The translations under genes and the position numbers were made by a program. A stretch of 56,195 nucleotides of DNA from Bacteroidales bacterium (GTDB taxonomy: Bacteria; Bacteroidota; Bacteroidia; Bacteroidales; CAIWKO01): NCBI GenBank assembly GCA_018004645.1, contig JAGNBV010000008.1:1-56195 (forward strand), in the 5' to 3' direction. Under the pieces are notes generated by a model. The model did no database searches. It was not told the DNA's origin and saw nothing but the letters and a program-made list of their open reading frames with translations. Below, piece after piece: positions 17,682-26,879 of the stretch. Numbering within the stretch: the stretch's first letter is position 1; each line of letters starts with the position of its first letter.

Positions 17682-19739
17682 ATGGTAACAACAGAAAAAA
17701 AATATAAACGCACCACCATAACATCTGCCCTGCCTTATGCCAACGGGCCCGTACATATCGGCCATCTTGCCGGCGTATATGTGCCTGCCGATATTTATGC
17801 CCGCTATTTACGATCAAAAGGCGAAGATGTTGTTTTTATCGGCGGCTCCGACGAGCATGGGGTTCCAATAACCATTAAAGCCCGCCACGAACACTGTTTG
17901 CCTCAGGATATAGTGGATAAGTACCACCATATCATCAAAAAAGCTTTCGAAGAATTTGGAATTTCTTTTGATATTTATTCACGCACTTCCAATAAAATTC
18001 ATCACGAAACATCTGCCGAGTTTTTTAAAACACTTTACGATAAAGGTGAATTTATTGAAAAAGTTACCCGGCAATATTATGATGAAGAAGCTAAGCAGTT
18101 TTTGGCCGACCGCTATATTACAGGGACTTGTCCGCATTGCAATAACGAAAGGGCTTACGGTGACCAGTGCGAACAATGCGGCACCTCGCTCAATGCCACC
18201 GACCTGATAAATCCAAAATCGGTGTTAAGCGGGAATCCGCCTGTACTGAGAGATACCAAACACTGGTTTTTGCCTCTCGACAAATACGAACCCTGGCTCA
18301 GACAATGGATATTGGAAGAGCACAAAGAATGGAAAACGAATGTGTATGGTCAATGCAAATCATGGCTTGACCAGGGCTTGCAGCCACGTGCCGTTACGCG
18401 CGACCTTGACTGGGGCGTGAAGGTGCCGGTGGAAGGCGCGGAAGGGAAGGTGTTGTACGTGTGGTTTGACGCGCCCATAGGTTATATCTCCGCCACCAAA
18501 GAATGGGCTGCCGCCAACGGAAAAAACTGGGAAACCTACTGGAAAGACAAAGAAACCAGGCTGCTGCATTTTATCGGCAAAGACAATATCGTGTTTCACT
18601 GTATTGTTTTCCCCGCCATGCTTCATGCTGAAGGAAGCTATATCCTGCCTGACAATGTACCGGCCAACGAGTTTTTAAACCTCGAAGGTGATAAAATATC
18701 CACTTCGCGCAACTGGGCGGTATGGTTGCACGAATACCTGGAAGAATTTCCCGGGAAACAGGATGTGTTGCGCTATACACTCACGGCCACGGCACCGGAA
18801 ACAAAAGATAACGACTTTACCTGGAAAGATTTTCAGGCACGTAACAACAGTGAACTGGTGGCTATTCTCGGCAATTTTGTAAACCGCGCGCTGGTGTTGA
18901 CACACAAATTCTATAATGGCGAAGTGCCTGCCTGCTCTACTATTACAGAGTATGACAAGCAGGTGTTGAACGATTTGGCCGGATTTCCTGCCACCATTGC
19001 CGAAAGTCTTGATGCGTTTCGTTTTCGTGAAGCGCTTGCCGAAACAATGAACCTGGCGCGCCTCGGAAACAAATACCTTGCTGAAACAGAACCCTGGAAG
19101 CTAATCAACACCGATGCAGAACGTGTGAAAACCATTATGAATATTGCCCTTCAGATATGTGCCAATCTAAGCATTGTGATGGAACCGTTTTTGCCCTTCT
19201 CTGCTGCCAAACTAATAGGCTTGCTTAATGTTTCAAAACATACCTGGCATGATGCTGGCCGTAGTGATTTGTTGATGCCCGGGCATAAAATCAGCCGAGC
19301 AGAATTACTGTTCGAAAAAATTGAAGATGAGGCTATCGATTTTCAGTTGAAAAAACTACACGATACAAAAAAAATAAACCAGGCGAACAACATCGTTTTA
19401 CAAGCAGCAAAAGAAGCTATACAATACGATGATTTTACACGTATGGACCTGAGGACTGCCACTATACTGGAAGCCGAAGTCGTGCCTAAAACAAAAAAAC
19501 TTCTAAAATTGAAACTCGATACCGGCATTGATGTAAGGACGGTGGTTTCGGGCATTGCCGAATATTACCAACCCGACCAGATCATTGGTAAAAAAGTGGT
19601 GATGCTTGCCAACCTTGCCCCGAAGGAGATCAAGGGAATACCTTCGCAGGGTATGATACTGATGGCTGAAAACAGCGAAGGCAAATTATGTTTTGTAAGT
19701 CCTTCGGAAGATTTTCACAACGGTTGTGTGGTGAAATAA
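17682..19739 (+). CDS. metG: Methionyl-tRNA synthetase with C-terminal tRNA-binding domain
   Basis: A 685-aa cytosolic enzyme that charges tRNA-Met. PVHIGH (residues 23-28) is the class I HIGH motif, and KISTS near residue 337 replaces KMSKS. The zinc knuckle CPHCN...CEQCG lies in the connective region at about 150-166. The C-terminal 110 residues (from about [13 protein letters not shown]) form the Arc1p/EMAP-II-like OB-fold that binds tRNA and dimerises MetRS, so this is the long form of the enzyme. The first ATG follows a -7 box at a sensible distance. A degenerate tRNA copy and an intact tRNA-Arg follow. Confidence 0.98.
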   Translation: MVTTEKKYKRTTITSALPYANGPVHIGHLAGVYVPADIYARYLRSKGEDVVFIGGSDEHGVPITIKARHEHCLPQDIVDKYHHIIKKAFEEFGISFDIYSRTSNKIHHETSAEFFKTLYDKGEFIEKVTRQYYDEEAKQFLADRYITGTCPHCNNERAYGDQCEQCGTSLNATDLINPKSVLSGNPPVLRDTKHWFLPLDKYEPWLRQWILEEHKEWKTNVYGQCKSWLDQGLQPRAVTRDLDWGVKVPVEGAEGKVLYVWFDAPIGYISATKEWAAANGKNWETYWKDKETRLLHFIGKDNIVFHCIVFPAMLHAEGSYILPDNVPANEFLNLEGDKISTSRNWAVWLHEYLEEFPGKQDVLRYTLTATAPETKDNDFTWKDFQARNNSELVAILGNFVNRALVLTHKFYNGEVPACSTITEYDKQVLNDLAGFPATIAESLDAFRFREALAETMNLARLGNKYLAETEPWKLINTDAERVKTIMNIALQICANLSIVMEPFLPFSAAKLIGLLNVSKHTWHDAGRSDLLMPGHKISRAELLFEKIEDEAIDFQLKKLHDTKKINQANNIVLQAAKEAIQYDDFTRMDLRTATILEAEVVPKTKKLLKLKLDTGIDVRTVVSGIAEYYQPDQIIGKKVVMLANLAPKEIKGIPSQGMILMAENSEGKLCFVSPSEDFHNGCVVK

Positions 19740-19758
19740 ATTATTTTTGAAAAAAATT

Positions 19759-19809
19759 GGCCCCTTAGTTCGATGGATACCTGCCTGCTGGCAGGCAGGG
19801 AACGGAAGT
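19759..19809 (+). pseudogene. Broken tRNA-Arg copy interrupted by a palindrome
   Basis: Bases 19759-19779 and 19800-19809 read as the first 31 bases of the intact tRNA-Arg at 19907, with two changes (position 7, G to T; position 14, A to G by hand alignment). Between them lies a 20-bp palindrome. After the 5' half of the anticodon stem the similarity stops, so anticodon, T-arm and 3' acceptor strand are missing. It cannot make a tRNA. Confidence 0.8.
19780..19799. repeat. 20-bp palindrome inserted in the tRNA-Arg relic
   Basis: CCTGCCTGC and GCAGGCAGG flank a TG centre. The same outer sequence, CCTGCC...GGCAGG, recurs in a longer hairpin at 49891-49925. The exact junction is uncertain by one G. 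Confidence 0.8.
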
Positions 19810-19888
19810 AAACATAAAAAAGGATTCAAAAGATTTTTGTTTACGCATTAGAAAGTCTGAAGGATGGACGGATATCCGTAAAAAATTT

Positions 19889-19896
19889 TACCTTTG
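19889..19896 (+). promoter_or_regulatory. -7 box of tRNA-Arg
   Basis: TACCTTTG fits TAnnTTTG and ends 10 nt before the mature tRNA start. No good -33 box is seen. Confidence 0.4.
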
Positions 19897-19906
19897 CAAA
19901 AGTTTT

Positions 19907-19978
19907 GGCCCCGTAGTTCAATGGATAGAACGGAAGTTTCCTAAACTTTAAATACAAGTTCGATTCTTGTCGGGGCTA
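19907..19978 (+). tRNA. tRNA-Arg (anticodon CCT)
   Basis: A complete cloverleaf of 72 nt. Acceptor GGCCCCG pairs with CGGGGCT, with a G-U first pair. The anticodon stem GAAGT/ACTTT carries the loop TTCCTAA, so the anticodon is CCT (AGG codons). The T-arm ACAAG/CTTGT has loop TTCGATT. CCA is not encoded. A partial, interrupted copy lies about 150 bp upstream. Confidence 0.93.
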
Positions 19979-19985
19979 CGGAAAT

Positions 19986-20017
19986 AAAGTGATACAACAG
20001 GTGTCGCTTTTTTTTTG
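19986..20017 (+). terminator. Terminator after tRNA-Arg
   Basis: AAAGTGATAC (19986-19995) pairs with GTGTCGCTTT (20001-20010), including two G-U pairs, around loop AACAG, and runs into nine T residues. This is a rho-independent terminator directly after the tRNA. Confidence 0.8.
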
Positions 20018-20025
20018 TAAATTTG
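20018..20025 (+). promoter_or_regulatory. -7 box of the CotH-family gene
   Basis: TAAATTTG fits the consensus and immediately follows the tRNA terminator T-tract. The leader to ATG 20075 would be about 43 nt. The -33 box is not clear. Confidence 0.4.
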
Positions 20026-20074
20026 ATAAAGAGAAAAACGATAAATCACAAAAATCCATTACTAAATCAAAGTT

Positions 20075-21565
20075 ATGAGAAAAGCCATTATCCTGATTAT
20101 TTCAATATTCATCTTTCAGATGACTAAGGCCAGCCCCGGAGATTCGATTTTTAATATGACGTACATCCATAATCTTCATATCACTTTTCCTTATCCGAAT
20201 TTTTTCGATTCCCTGATTTATACGAATATTACCGATGAATATATTCCTGTTGATATAGACTTTAACGGAGAAATATACAGCCAGGTGGGCATTAAAGTAA
20301 AAGGCAATTCATCATTCAATAACCCAAGCCAGAAAAAATCTTTTAAGCTTGATTTTAATACTTTCGTCCAGGGACAGGATATGCACGGGCTTAAAAAACT
20401 TAATTTCAACAATTCTTTCAAAGATCCATCATTCATGCGCGAAAAGCTCAATAATGATTTTCTGATTAGTCACGACCTTCCAGCCCCGCGGGTTACCTAC
20501 TGTAATGTTTACATGAACAACCAGCTTTGGGGATTATATGCCATTGTGGAAGAGATTGATGATGAATTTTGTACACGATGGTTTAATAGCAATGATGGCA
20601 ACCTGTTTAAAGGCGACCCCCATGGCACACTGCAATGGAAAGGAAGCATGAACCAGCCGTTGTATGAATCCGATTATGAACTTAAAAACAACAGCTCTGT
20701 AAACGACTGGAGCGACCTGATATCCCTGATCAATGTGATCAATAATACGCCTGATGCCAGTTTGCCTGCAACCTTGGATCAAAAGATGAACACGGAAGAT
20801 TTTATACGACACTGGGTGGCGGAAAATATTTTTGTAAACCTTGATTCCTACCTGGGCAGTGGACATAATTACTATATTTATCATGATACGGTTACTGATA
20901 AGTTTCAGTGGATTGCGTGGGACAGCAACGAATCATTTGGAAGCTTCAAAATGAACCTCAGTACCAGCCAATTGAAAAATCTCGATATGTATTTTGTTGG
21001 GCAGGCCGGTGCCAGGCCACTTTGTGAAAATCTGTTAGAAAACTCCCATTATAAAAACCTTTATGATATGGCTTACTGCCGGCTAAGGGATGATTTTTCC
21101 AATTTATATTTCGATCCAATCATTGACTCGTTGCGGCCGGTAATTCAAAGCAGCGTGTATTCCGACCCGAAAAAATTTTATAACAATGCCAAGTTTGATT
21201 CAAGTTTTAACTATGATGTGAAGTTGCCGGAAGGTATTGTTGTTTTTGGGTTAAAACCGTTTATTGCAGCTCGCAGTGTGGCTATTCAGAACAGTATTAC
21301 CGGTCATGGTGTGGATTGTTCGCTGCAGGTGTCTGAAGGCATAAGCCCGTTGCACGGGATAAATGTTTATCCCAACCCTGCGTCAGCCGTGTTGTATATT
21401 GAAGCGGGAATCCCCATTGAAAAAACAACACTTTATGATCTTCAGGGACGATTGGTGCGGACTTACTGCATAACCGCCGGATTTATTGATATCAGCGACG
21501 TTAGCCCGGGTATGTATGTGCTTAGGATAAACGATGGCCTGTACGGGAAAATAATTATTAACTAA
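20075..21565 (+). CDS. CotH-family protein with T9SS sorting domain
   Basis: 496 aa. A signal peptide (residues 1-19, ending TKAS) is followed by a CotH-type protein-kinase-like fold: VGIKVKGNSSF (early family motif), KKSFKLDF, FKGDPHGTLQW and FQWIAWDSNESFGSF, with the Asp of the metal-binding motif. CotH proteins in spore coats phosphorylate proteins, and homologues occur widely in Bacteroidetes as secreted proteins. The last 70 residues (YPNPASAVLYIEA, LYDLQGRLVR, GMYVLRI) form a type A T9SS sorting domain, so the product is exported and attached to or released from the cell surface. Substrate unknown. Confidence 0.88.
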   Translation: MRKAIILIISIFIFQMTKASPGDSIFNMTYIHNLHITFPYPNFFDSLIYTNITDEYIPVDIDFNGEIYSQVGIKVKGNSSFNNPSQKKSFKLDFNTFVQGQDMHGLKKLNFNNSFKDPSFMREKLNNDFLISHDLPAPRVTYCNVYMNNQLWGLYAIVEEIDDEFCTRWFNSNDGNLFKGDPHGTLQWKGSMNQPLYESDYELKNNSSVNDWSDLISLINVINNTPDASLPATLDQKMNTEDFIRHWVAENIFVNLDSYLGSGHNYYIYHDTVTDKFQWIAWDSNESFGSFKMNLSTSQLKNLDMYFVGQAGARPLCENLLENSHYKNLYDMAYCRLRDDFSNLYFDPIIDSLRPVIQSSVYSDPKKFYNNAKFDSSFNYDVKLPEGIVVFGLKPFIAARSVAIQNSITGHGVDCSLQVSEGISPLHGINVYPNPASAVLYIEAGIPIEKTTLYDLQGRLVRTYCITAGFIDISDVSPGMYVLRINDGLYGKIIIN

Positions 21566-21633
21566 TTTTCAAAATTTTCCAGGTATTTGTTGGTGTATTA
21601 CCAATGTGCAATCGGTATAAAAAAACCAATGAA

Positions 21634-21665
21634 TTGTCTGAAACCAAAAAAATATCATAATTTTG
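21634..21665 (+). promoter_or_regulatory. Promoter of tRNA-Glu
   Basis: TTG at 21634-21636 and TAATTTTG at 21658-21665, separated by 21 nt, fit the -33/-7 consensus. The tRNA starts 39 nt after the -7 box. Confidence 0.55.
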
Positions 21666-21704
21666 TCCCTGATTAGTTATCTGAAATAGTTTATAATACC
21701 ACTC

Positions 21705-21779
21705 GGCCCCGTCTTCTAGTGGTTAGGAAAATAGATTCTCAGTCTAAAAACATGAGTTCGATTCTCATCGGGGCTGCCA
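21705..21779 (+). tRNA. tRNA-Glu (anticodon CTC)
   Basis: Acceptor GGCCCCG pairs with CGGGGCT. The anticodon stem ATAGA/TCTAA (one mismatched end pair) carries TTCTCAG, giving anticodon CTC (GAG codons). The T-arm ATGAG/CTCAT has loop TTCGATT. Discriminator G is followed by an encoded CCA (21777-21779). The acceptor stem is identical to that of the tRNA-Arg upstream. Confidence 0.92.
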
Positions 21780-21810
21780 CTTTTACAGTAAAAAAACGAC
21801 CCATTCAAAA

Positions 21811-23631
21811 TTATTTGAACCTTACTGTTACCTGCTGATTGGGTGCAGCATCAAAAACAATAAAGTTTGTATTGTCTTTTTTCACAATGGAGGCCTTGCC
21901 TATCCTGGCTTCAATGGCCGTTGGTTTTTTATACGCCTCGAAAGAAATATTTTTTATGGTAATACTGTCGGCGGTTTTTACGGTAATAATAGCTGATTCA
22001 TCATTTTCGTTCACAAAAAAACGTGTTTGTCCAAGCTTTTCCCAATAGTCCGCAACGGCTTCAATGGTGGTTATCCAGGTGTTTTCCGATTTAACTTGTT
22101 TTACTAAGTTTATCAGGGGTATCATGGTTGAATCACTATGTCCGACATATAGAGGATGTCCCAGGTAAACCATAAGTCCATTATATGGCTTTATGGCATA
22201 TTCCCAGGTGTTGAGTAAATACTTCTGATAAAGTTTGGCATCCTTTGTCAGCTTGTCTTCAGAATAGGCTCCATTGAGTATTTGTTCAAAGAAAAAGTAA
22301 TCATCATTCAAAATGGGGGAAATTTCCAACAGACCCGAATATTTGTACAGGCCGTTGCCCGAAATACATATTTCATAGGGGAATGCGCAGCCATAAAAAC
22401 TTTCAAGGTTGTCCACACCTATGCTGGAATCGAATTTGTATCTGCGTCCCGATAAACATTCTAATCCCAGAAAACTGCTTTTTGTAAACGGAAACCGAAA
22501 TCCCGTAAAAGATTTATTCCAGAATAATTCGTTAGCAATAATGTTTTTACTGATTTCGTAATAGGGTGCAGTTTGGTTATTAAGTTTACCAAAACCATTT
22601 GATTGCAAAGAATACTGTTTTAAGAAATCTCTTATAATGCTGTCGGGTTGCTCATTGACAAAAACTGTTGGGGCGATTTTTTCTTTTTCAAAAAAATCCA
22701 TCAGGCGTCTGTATTCACTTATTTTACCGGAAGAATTCAGGGTGGCGCAAAATGCATAACGGTGCGCGTCGGGCCAGATGTTAAGCCGCAACGAGCTGTT
22801 ATTTATTTTATAAAATGACGTAAGAACATAATGATAAAATTCGCGTATCTGTTCTGCACTCCAGTATCCGCCGGCATTTGACGGGTGCAGCAGGTAGGAG
22901 GTGGGAAGCAAAAAACTCATGCCTTTTTCGTAACGGTTCTGCACCAGGGCAGGAATGGTGTCTTCATTGCTGAGCCAGCTTGCCAGTACTTTCAGGCTGT
23001 CGGAATACATAGTGTCTATCACCAACGACCAAACATCCTCGGTAAATTCCGCTATGAAATTACCTTGCAATTCTTTGGTAATGGATCCGTCCAATCGATA
23101 TCCTTTGATGTCTTTTTCAACCAGGGATACTCCGAAACACTCTCCTAAAGCCCAGTTGCCGGGGGTTATGATGCCGTATAAACTGGTTCTGTCGGTGGCG
23201 TCGGGAAGGTTTCGGCCGATGTTGTCTCCTGCCACCAGAATACCTCCATTTTTTACCCAATTCACTATAGTTTGGAGTTCTTCATCTGCCATAAAAGTCA
23301 ATGAATACCTGCGGTCGGCATCATGGTAACCGGCAGCGGTGGGGAGTATCATTATATTGTAACGGTTCAGCTCCTGCGGATCAAGTAAAATATCCCTGGA
23401 TTTTAGCGTAACAAAGGCTCCAAGCCTGTTGAAGGTCTGCATGGCAATATTAACGCCTTCAGCAAGCACCCCATTCCCCAGATTTGATCCCGTGGTAACA
23501 ATCAATACCCTCGGCAACATATAGCCCTGCTCGCTTTCAGAGGGCGTATCAGCCACATTGTTTTTGTTGTTGCACGATAACAACAGGCTTAACATTATAA
23601 ATAGCAAGAAAAAATGACGTAGTGTTTTCAT
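21811..23631 (-). CDS. Exopolysaccharide-locus lipoprotein: amidotransferase-like plus degenerate deacetylase domain
   Basis: 606 aa, the last gene of a four-gene cluster. The signal peptide ends in LLLSCNN, a lipobox, so it is probably membrane-anchored. Residues about 40-260 look like a class I glutamine-amidotransferase/ThuA-like Rossmann domain (VLIVTTGSN; ILVAGDNIG) with no catalytic Cys in the usual nucleophile elbow. Residues about 290-560 have a NodB-like layout (HRYAFCATLNSS, then APTVFV), but the TFDD metal ligands are replaced by ATLNS, so deacetylase chemistry is unlikely. This domain pair recalls the middle and C-terminal parts of PelA and proteins annotated DUF2194; the name is uncertain. 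Its start overlaps the stop of the preceding gene in TGATG. Confidence 0.65.
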   Translation of the reverse strand: MKTLRHFFLLFIMLSLLLSCNNKNNVADTPSESEQGYMLPRVLIVTTGSNLGNGVLAEGVNIAMQTFNRLGAFVTLKSRDILLDPQELNRYNIMILPTAAGYHDADRRYSLTFMADEELQTIVNWVKNGGILVAGDNIGRNLPDATDRTSLYGIITPGNWALGECFGVSLVEKDIKGYRLDGSITKELQGNFIAEFTEDVWSLVIDTMYSDSLKVLASWLSNEDTIPALVQNRYEKGMSFLLPTSYLLHPSNAGGYWSAEQIREFYHYVLTSFYKINNSSLRLNIWPDAHRYAFCATLNSSGKISEYRRLMDFFEKEKIAPTVFVNEQPDSIIRDFLKQYSLQSNGFGKLNNQTAPYYEISKNIIANELFWNKSFTGFRFPFTKSSFLGLECLSGRRYKFDSSIGVDNLESFYGCAFPYEICISGNGLYKYSGLLEISPILNDDYFFFEQILNGAYSEDKLTKDAKLYQKYLLNTWEYAIKPYNGLMVYLGHPLYVGHSDSTMIPLINLVKQVKSENTWITTIEAVADYWEKLGQTRFFVNENDESAIITVKTADSITIKNISFEAYKKPTAIEARIGKASIVKKDNTNFIVFDAAPNQQVTVRFK

Positions 23632-26600
23632 CAGTCTAATATTTCAATGGTAACATCCTGATTAGGATAAATGTTGAAAAATAAAACATTGCTCCTGGCA
23701 TTATATATTCCATCGGCTGCACAATTGGTGATCCTGAATTTTTTATTTTTCGTCTCCAGCCTGATGGTAAGCGGGTGGTTATATATTTCAGGATTCAGCG
23801 GGCAATCCACACGAAGAAAAATGGCATTTTCGTGTGCCGAGGTTTTTATAACGGCGCTGTTCCGTTGTTTACTATATTTACCGATAGCCGAAATGGGGGC
23901 AATCCAGTAGCCGGAGTTTCTTACCAGGCGGATTTGTTTTACAAAATCGGCAGGGGTAACGGTGTAGTTATTGGTAACGTTATGCGATTCGTACAGCTTA
24001 TACTCCTTTGAAATCTTTGGGAAAATATGATGGTAAAGCAACACCGTCCACGAATTTTTATTGTTGGCCAATATTGAATCCAGTATGGTAATTGAAGGGT
24101 TTTCCGAGTTTAGGAATACCACGCTGTTGAGTTTCATAAAGTCATTATTGGCATTTTTTCCTGGTGTGGCCTCGCCTGTCCTGCCGAACAGAAATCCCGC
24201 GTTTTTTGCCGCGTTGACCACTATGTCAGGCGAATTTGAATATGGGTAATGTATAACCGAAATGTTGATTCCTAATTTGGCCTCAAGGCTTTTCTTACTT
24301 TCTTGAAAATCTTTTATTATCTGGGCTGCAGACATGCCCGCGTATTTCTTGTGTTCGTTGCCATGAAAAGAAATTTCGTGACCTTCATAAATGATGTCAT
24401 GTACCTGTTTTATGCCAAGTCTTTTTATGGCAAAGCTTCCTTCTTCAGCAATCAGTGAGGGCGTTTCGTGCAGCCACGAATCTACCAGCCCGAAGTTTGC
24501 CTTCAGGTTATATTTTCCTAATGTTGGCAGCGCGTATTCGTATTGGCTGTAATCCGCATCATCAAAGGTAATGGATACGGCGCCGGCCCGGTTGCCGTAG
24601 TAAGGGCAAATGGAAAATTTTGTGGCGGGGTCTTTGGTTTTAGGCGTTGTGTCGGCAATCACATCCAGGTGGGCAAAAAGTGTTTTTAGCGTGTCGTAAA
24701 TGGGCTTTAACCGTGTTGTATAGGATGGCTGTTCCCAGGTTGCCCAGGTGTATTTGTACGGCCTGCTGATGTTGGTTTTGGCAGTTGTGTTTCCTTTTTT
24801 GTCGGTTACGTAATAAAAAATTTTAAAGCCCGGTGTGACAGAACTTTCAATAGCTTCGGTACCCGGCACATCGTCAAGGACCGACCGGGAGGAAGGATCG
24901 CTGACATTAAGCAGCAGCCATGGCAAACGGATTTCAAGAGTTTTTGTCTGGTTGTCCCAATACCAGTCGGCATTGGAATACCTGGGGTCACTGCTATTGC
25001 CATGATGCAATGTACCCTGATTAAAACAGACAGAATCAATTCTTTCGCCCATGATGGTTTCTTTTCCTCTGTTGGCTAACAGCAATTGTTCAGCATAAAT
25101 ACCGTTATTGTTGTATTTTGAAGCGTAAACAGGAATGATGTCTTTCACAACATCAGTATATAGCAAATATTGATCGTCAACCAATATTTTTGCATTGTCA
25201 ACGGATTCAATTTTTAGGAGAAATTCGATTCCATTGCTTATTTCTTTCTCAATTCCTGGCAATTTGTGATTCCCCTTTTTTTTGTCATAGGTGTCAAAAG
25301 CAATCAGGAGGTTGTTTTGGTTCAGATTGAATGTGGGCAGGCGCAATGTAAGGTAAAAGTATGCGGCATCAGCATCGGCAACAATAAATTCTTTGTTTCC
25401 CGCGGGAATTTCTTTCCAGTCATTCAGTTTGCCGTCAACAGTCTTTGTGCGTGATTCCACGGCCAGTATCCCATAATTTTGTTCGGGATTTTCCATATTG
25501 TGCCACAGTTTTCTTCTTTCGGCGGGTTGCTGAAAATCCATGACAAGCCAATTATGTTTGTACCATTCGTCAGTCCATTCAAAGTAGAGGCCTCCGGCAC
25601 ATGCCGACTCGTGGATGTCTGTGGTCAGGATTGATGATAAGTGGGCTTGTGCCAGTTCGCTGTGGCCGCCCTGATGAAAGCCCTGCGAGCTGAAATGACT
25701 GTTTCCCCTGCTGGAGGGCAGGCCATATTCTGCTATAAGCAAGGGTATGCCTTCGTTACGGCTTTTGAGGTCTTTTAAATATCCAAGAAAATTATCATTT
25801 TGTCCCCGGTTGTTTTTTGTAGTACGGTATTTTTCTTCCATAAAGATATAATCAGGATAATAGGGATAAACATGATAGGAGGCAAAAATGTCGGGCACGA
25901 ACAACTCCGAGGATTGGAATTTTGTAAAATCAATGCTTACCAGATCGTTGTCGTATTCCCTGATTTTGTCATTGTCGATAAACTCGTAGTTATGATACAT
26001 CGGATCAAGAGGCAGCCAGTTTACAAAGGAAACCGGGTGTTGTTTCAGGAAGGTCTGTGTCTCGTAGTGAACCAAATAATCCATCATTTTTGCCAAAAAT
26101 ACTTCCATGGCCGAACCTTCATTTATTGAGACAAACAATCCCGGGTATTTTGTTACCGATGCATTCACTGCATTGGTAAACATAACCGATTTTGGTTCCC
26201 ATTCCCTCCCCAGCAGATACCCAATAACATATTTGGAAACATCGGACGAATATACCCCGCTGGCATGTCCGGCTTTAGGTTTGAGATATGCTTTGCCATT
26301 AATGACCTCCACGGCTTTCCTGATTTCTTTCTGATATGATTTCATAAAGCTCGTATTCAGGTAATTTCTGTCGAGGGGTTCTTCGGTCCATATTCCCTGC
26401 AGGATATAAAGACACCGGTTTTGGTTGTTCAGATTATAATAAGCAAGGGCGTCGTAAAATTCGGGGGGCAGTATGGTATATACCCGTATTACATTCGAGT
26501 TCATTTTCCCTATCATGCGGAACCATTGAAGGTAATCATCAAAAGATAATGAAAACTCAACCGGGAAATAACCGGGCATAGCAGTGCCAATATTCACCCC

Positions 26601-26879
26601 CTTCAGATAAATGTCTTTCCAGACACTTTTACGACTGCCGTCCACCACCCGGGGCTGTCTTATTTTGAAGTAATTTCCGTTGGCTATAGCATAATAATTC
26701 ACTTTGTGACGCAACTTGACCAATTCTTCTTTTGATAACAATTCCACCGGAAGTTCAGTTTCTTCTTCCTGAATCAGCGATTCCTTTTTTGTTCGCGCAT
26801 CTTCTATTTTCAGCATTTGATACACAACAAATGCAAGCAGCATTACCAGAAACAGTATTATGAGATACTTTGCTTTCAT
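23631..26879 (-). CDS. Membrane-anchored glycoside hydrolase / CBM9-like / NodB polysaccharide deacetylase
   Basis: 1082 aa. An N-terminal membrane anchor (about 4-23) precedes a clan-A TIM-barrel region (YLKGVNIGTAMPGYFP). LGREWEP (Glu226) and LLIAEYG (Glu384) are the likely acid/base and nucleophile. From about 480 a VDGKLNDWKEI segment starts a CBM9-like beta-sandwich. From about 760 a NodB deacetylase follows: SITFDDADY (motif 1), SFHGNEH (motif 2, two His), HYPYSNS (motif 3) and LLYHHI (last motif). It would trim and deacetylate a nascent exopolysaccharide in the periplasm, a role split differently in PgaB and PelA. It starts in TGATG overlap with the TPR porin gene and ends in TGATG overlap with the lipoprotein gene. 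Confidence 0.82.
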   Translation of the reverse strand: MKAKYLIILFLVMLLAFVVYQMLKIEDARTKKESLIQEEETELPVELLSKEELVKLRHKVNYYAIANGNYFKIRQPRVVDGSRKSVWKDIYLKGVNIGTAMPGYFPVEFSLSFDDYLQWFRMIGKMNSNVIRVYTILPPEFYDALAYYNLNNQNRCLYILQGIWTEEPLDRNYLNTSFMKSYQKEIRKAVEVINGKAYLKPKAGHASGVYSSDVSKYVIGYLLGREWEPKSVMFTNAVNASVTKYPGLFVSINEGSAMEVFLAKMMDYLVHYETQTFLKQHPVSFVNWLPLDPMYHNYEFIDNDKIREYDNDLVSIDFTKFQSSELFVPDIFASYHVYPYYPDYIFMEEKYRTTKNNRGQNDNFLGYLKDLKSRNEGIPLLIAEYGLPSSRGNSHFSSQGFHQGGHSELAQAHLSSILTTDIHESACAGGLYFEWTDEWYKHNWLVMDFQQPAERRKLWHNMENPEQNYGILAVESRTKTVDGKLNDWKEIPAGNKEFIVADADAAYFYLTLRLPTFNLNQNNLLIAFDTYDKKKGNHKLPGIEKEISNGIEFLLKIESVDNAKILVDDQYLLYTDVVKDIIPVYASKYNNNGIYAEQLLLANRGKETIMGERIDSVCFNQGTLHHGNSSDPRYSNADWYWDNQTKTLEIRLPWLLLNVSDPSSRSVLDDVPGTEAIESSVTPGFKIFYYVTDKKGNTTAKTNISRPYKYTWATWEQPSYTTRLKPIYDTLKTLFAHLDVIADTTPKTKDPATKFSICPYYGNRAGAVSITFDDADYSQYEYALPTLGKYNLKANFGLVDSWLHETPSLIAEEGSFAIKRLGIKQVHDIIYEGHEISFHGNEHKKYAGMSAAQIIKDFQESKKSLEAKLGINISVIHYPYSNSPDIVVNAAKNAGFLFGRTGEATPGKNANNDFMKLNSVVFLNSENPSITILDSILANNKNSWTVLLYHHIFPKISKEYKLYESHNVTNNYTVTPADFVKQIRLVRNSGYWIAPISAIGKYSKQRNSAVIKTSAHENAIFLRVDCPLNPEIYNHPLTIRLETKNKKFRITNCAADGIYNARSNVLFFNIYPNQDVTIEILD

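Noticed and set aside
21804-21819. TTCAAA...TTTGAA hairpin as terminator of the exopolysaccharide operon
   Set aside because: Weak A/T stem inside the last codons of the gene and no clear T-tract; not enough to call.
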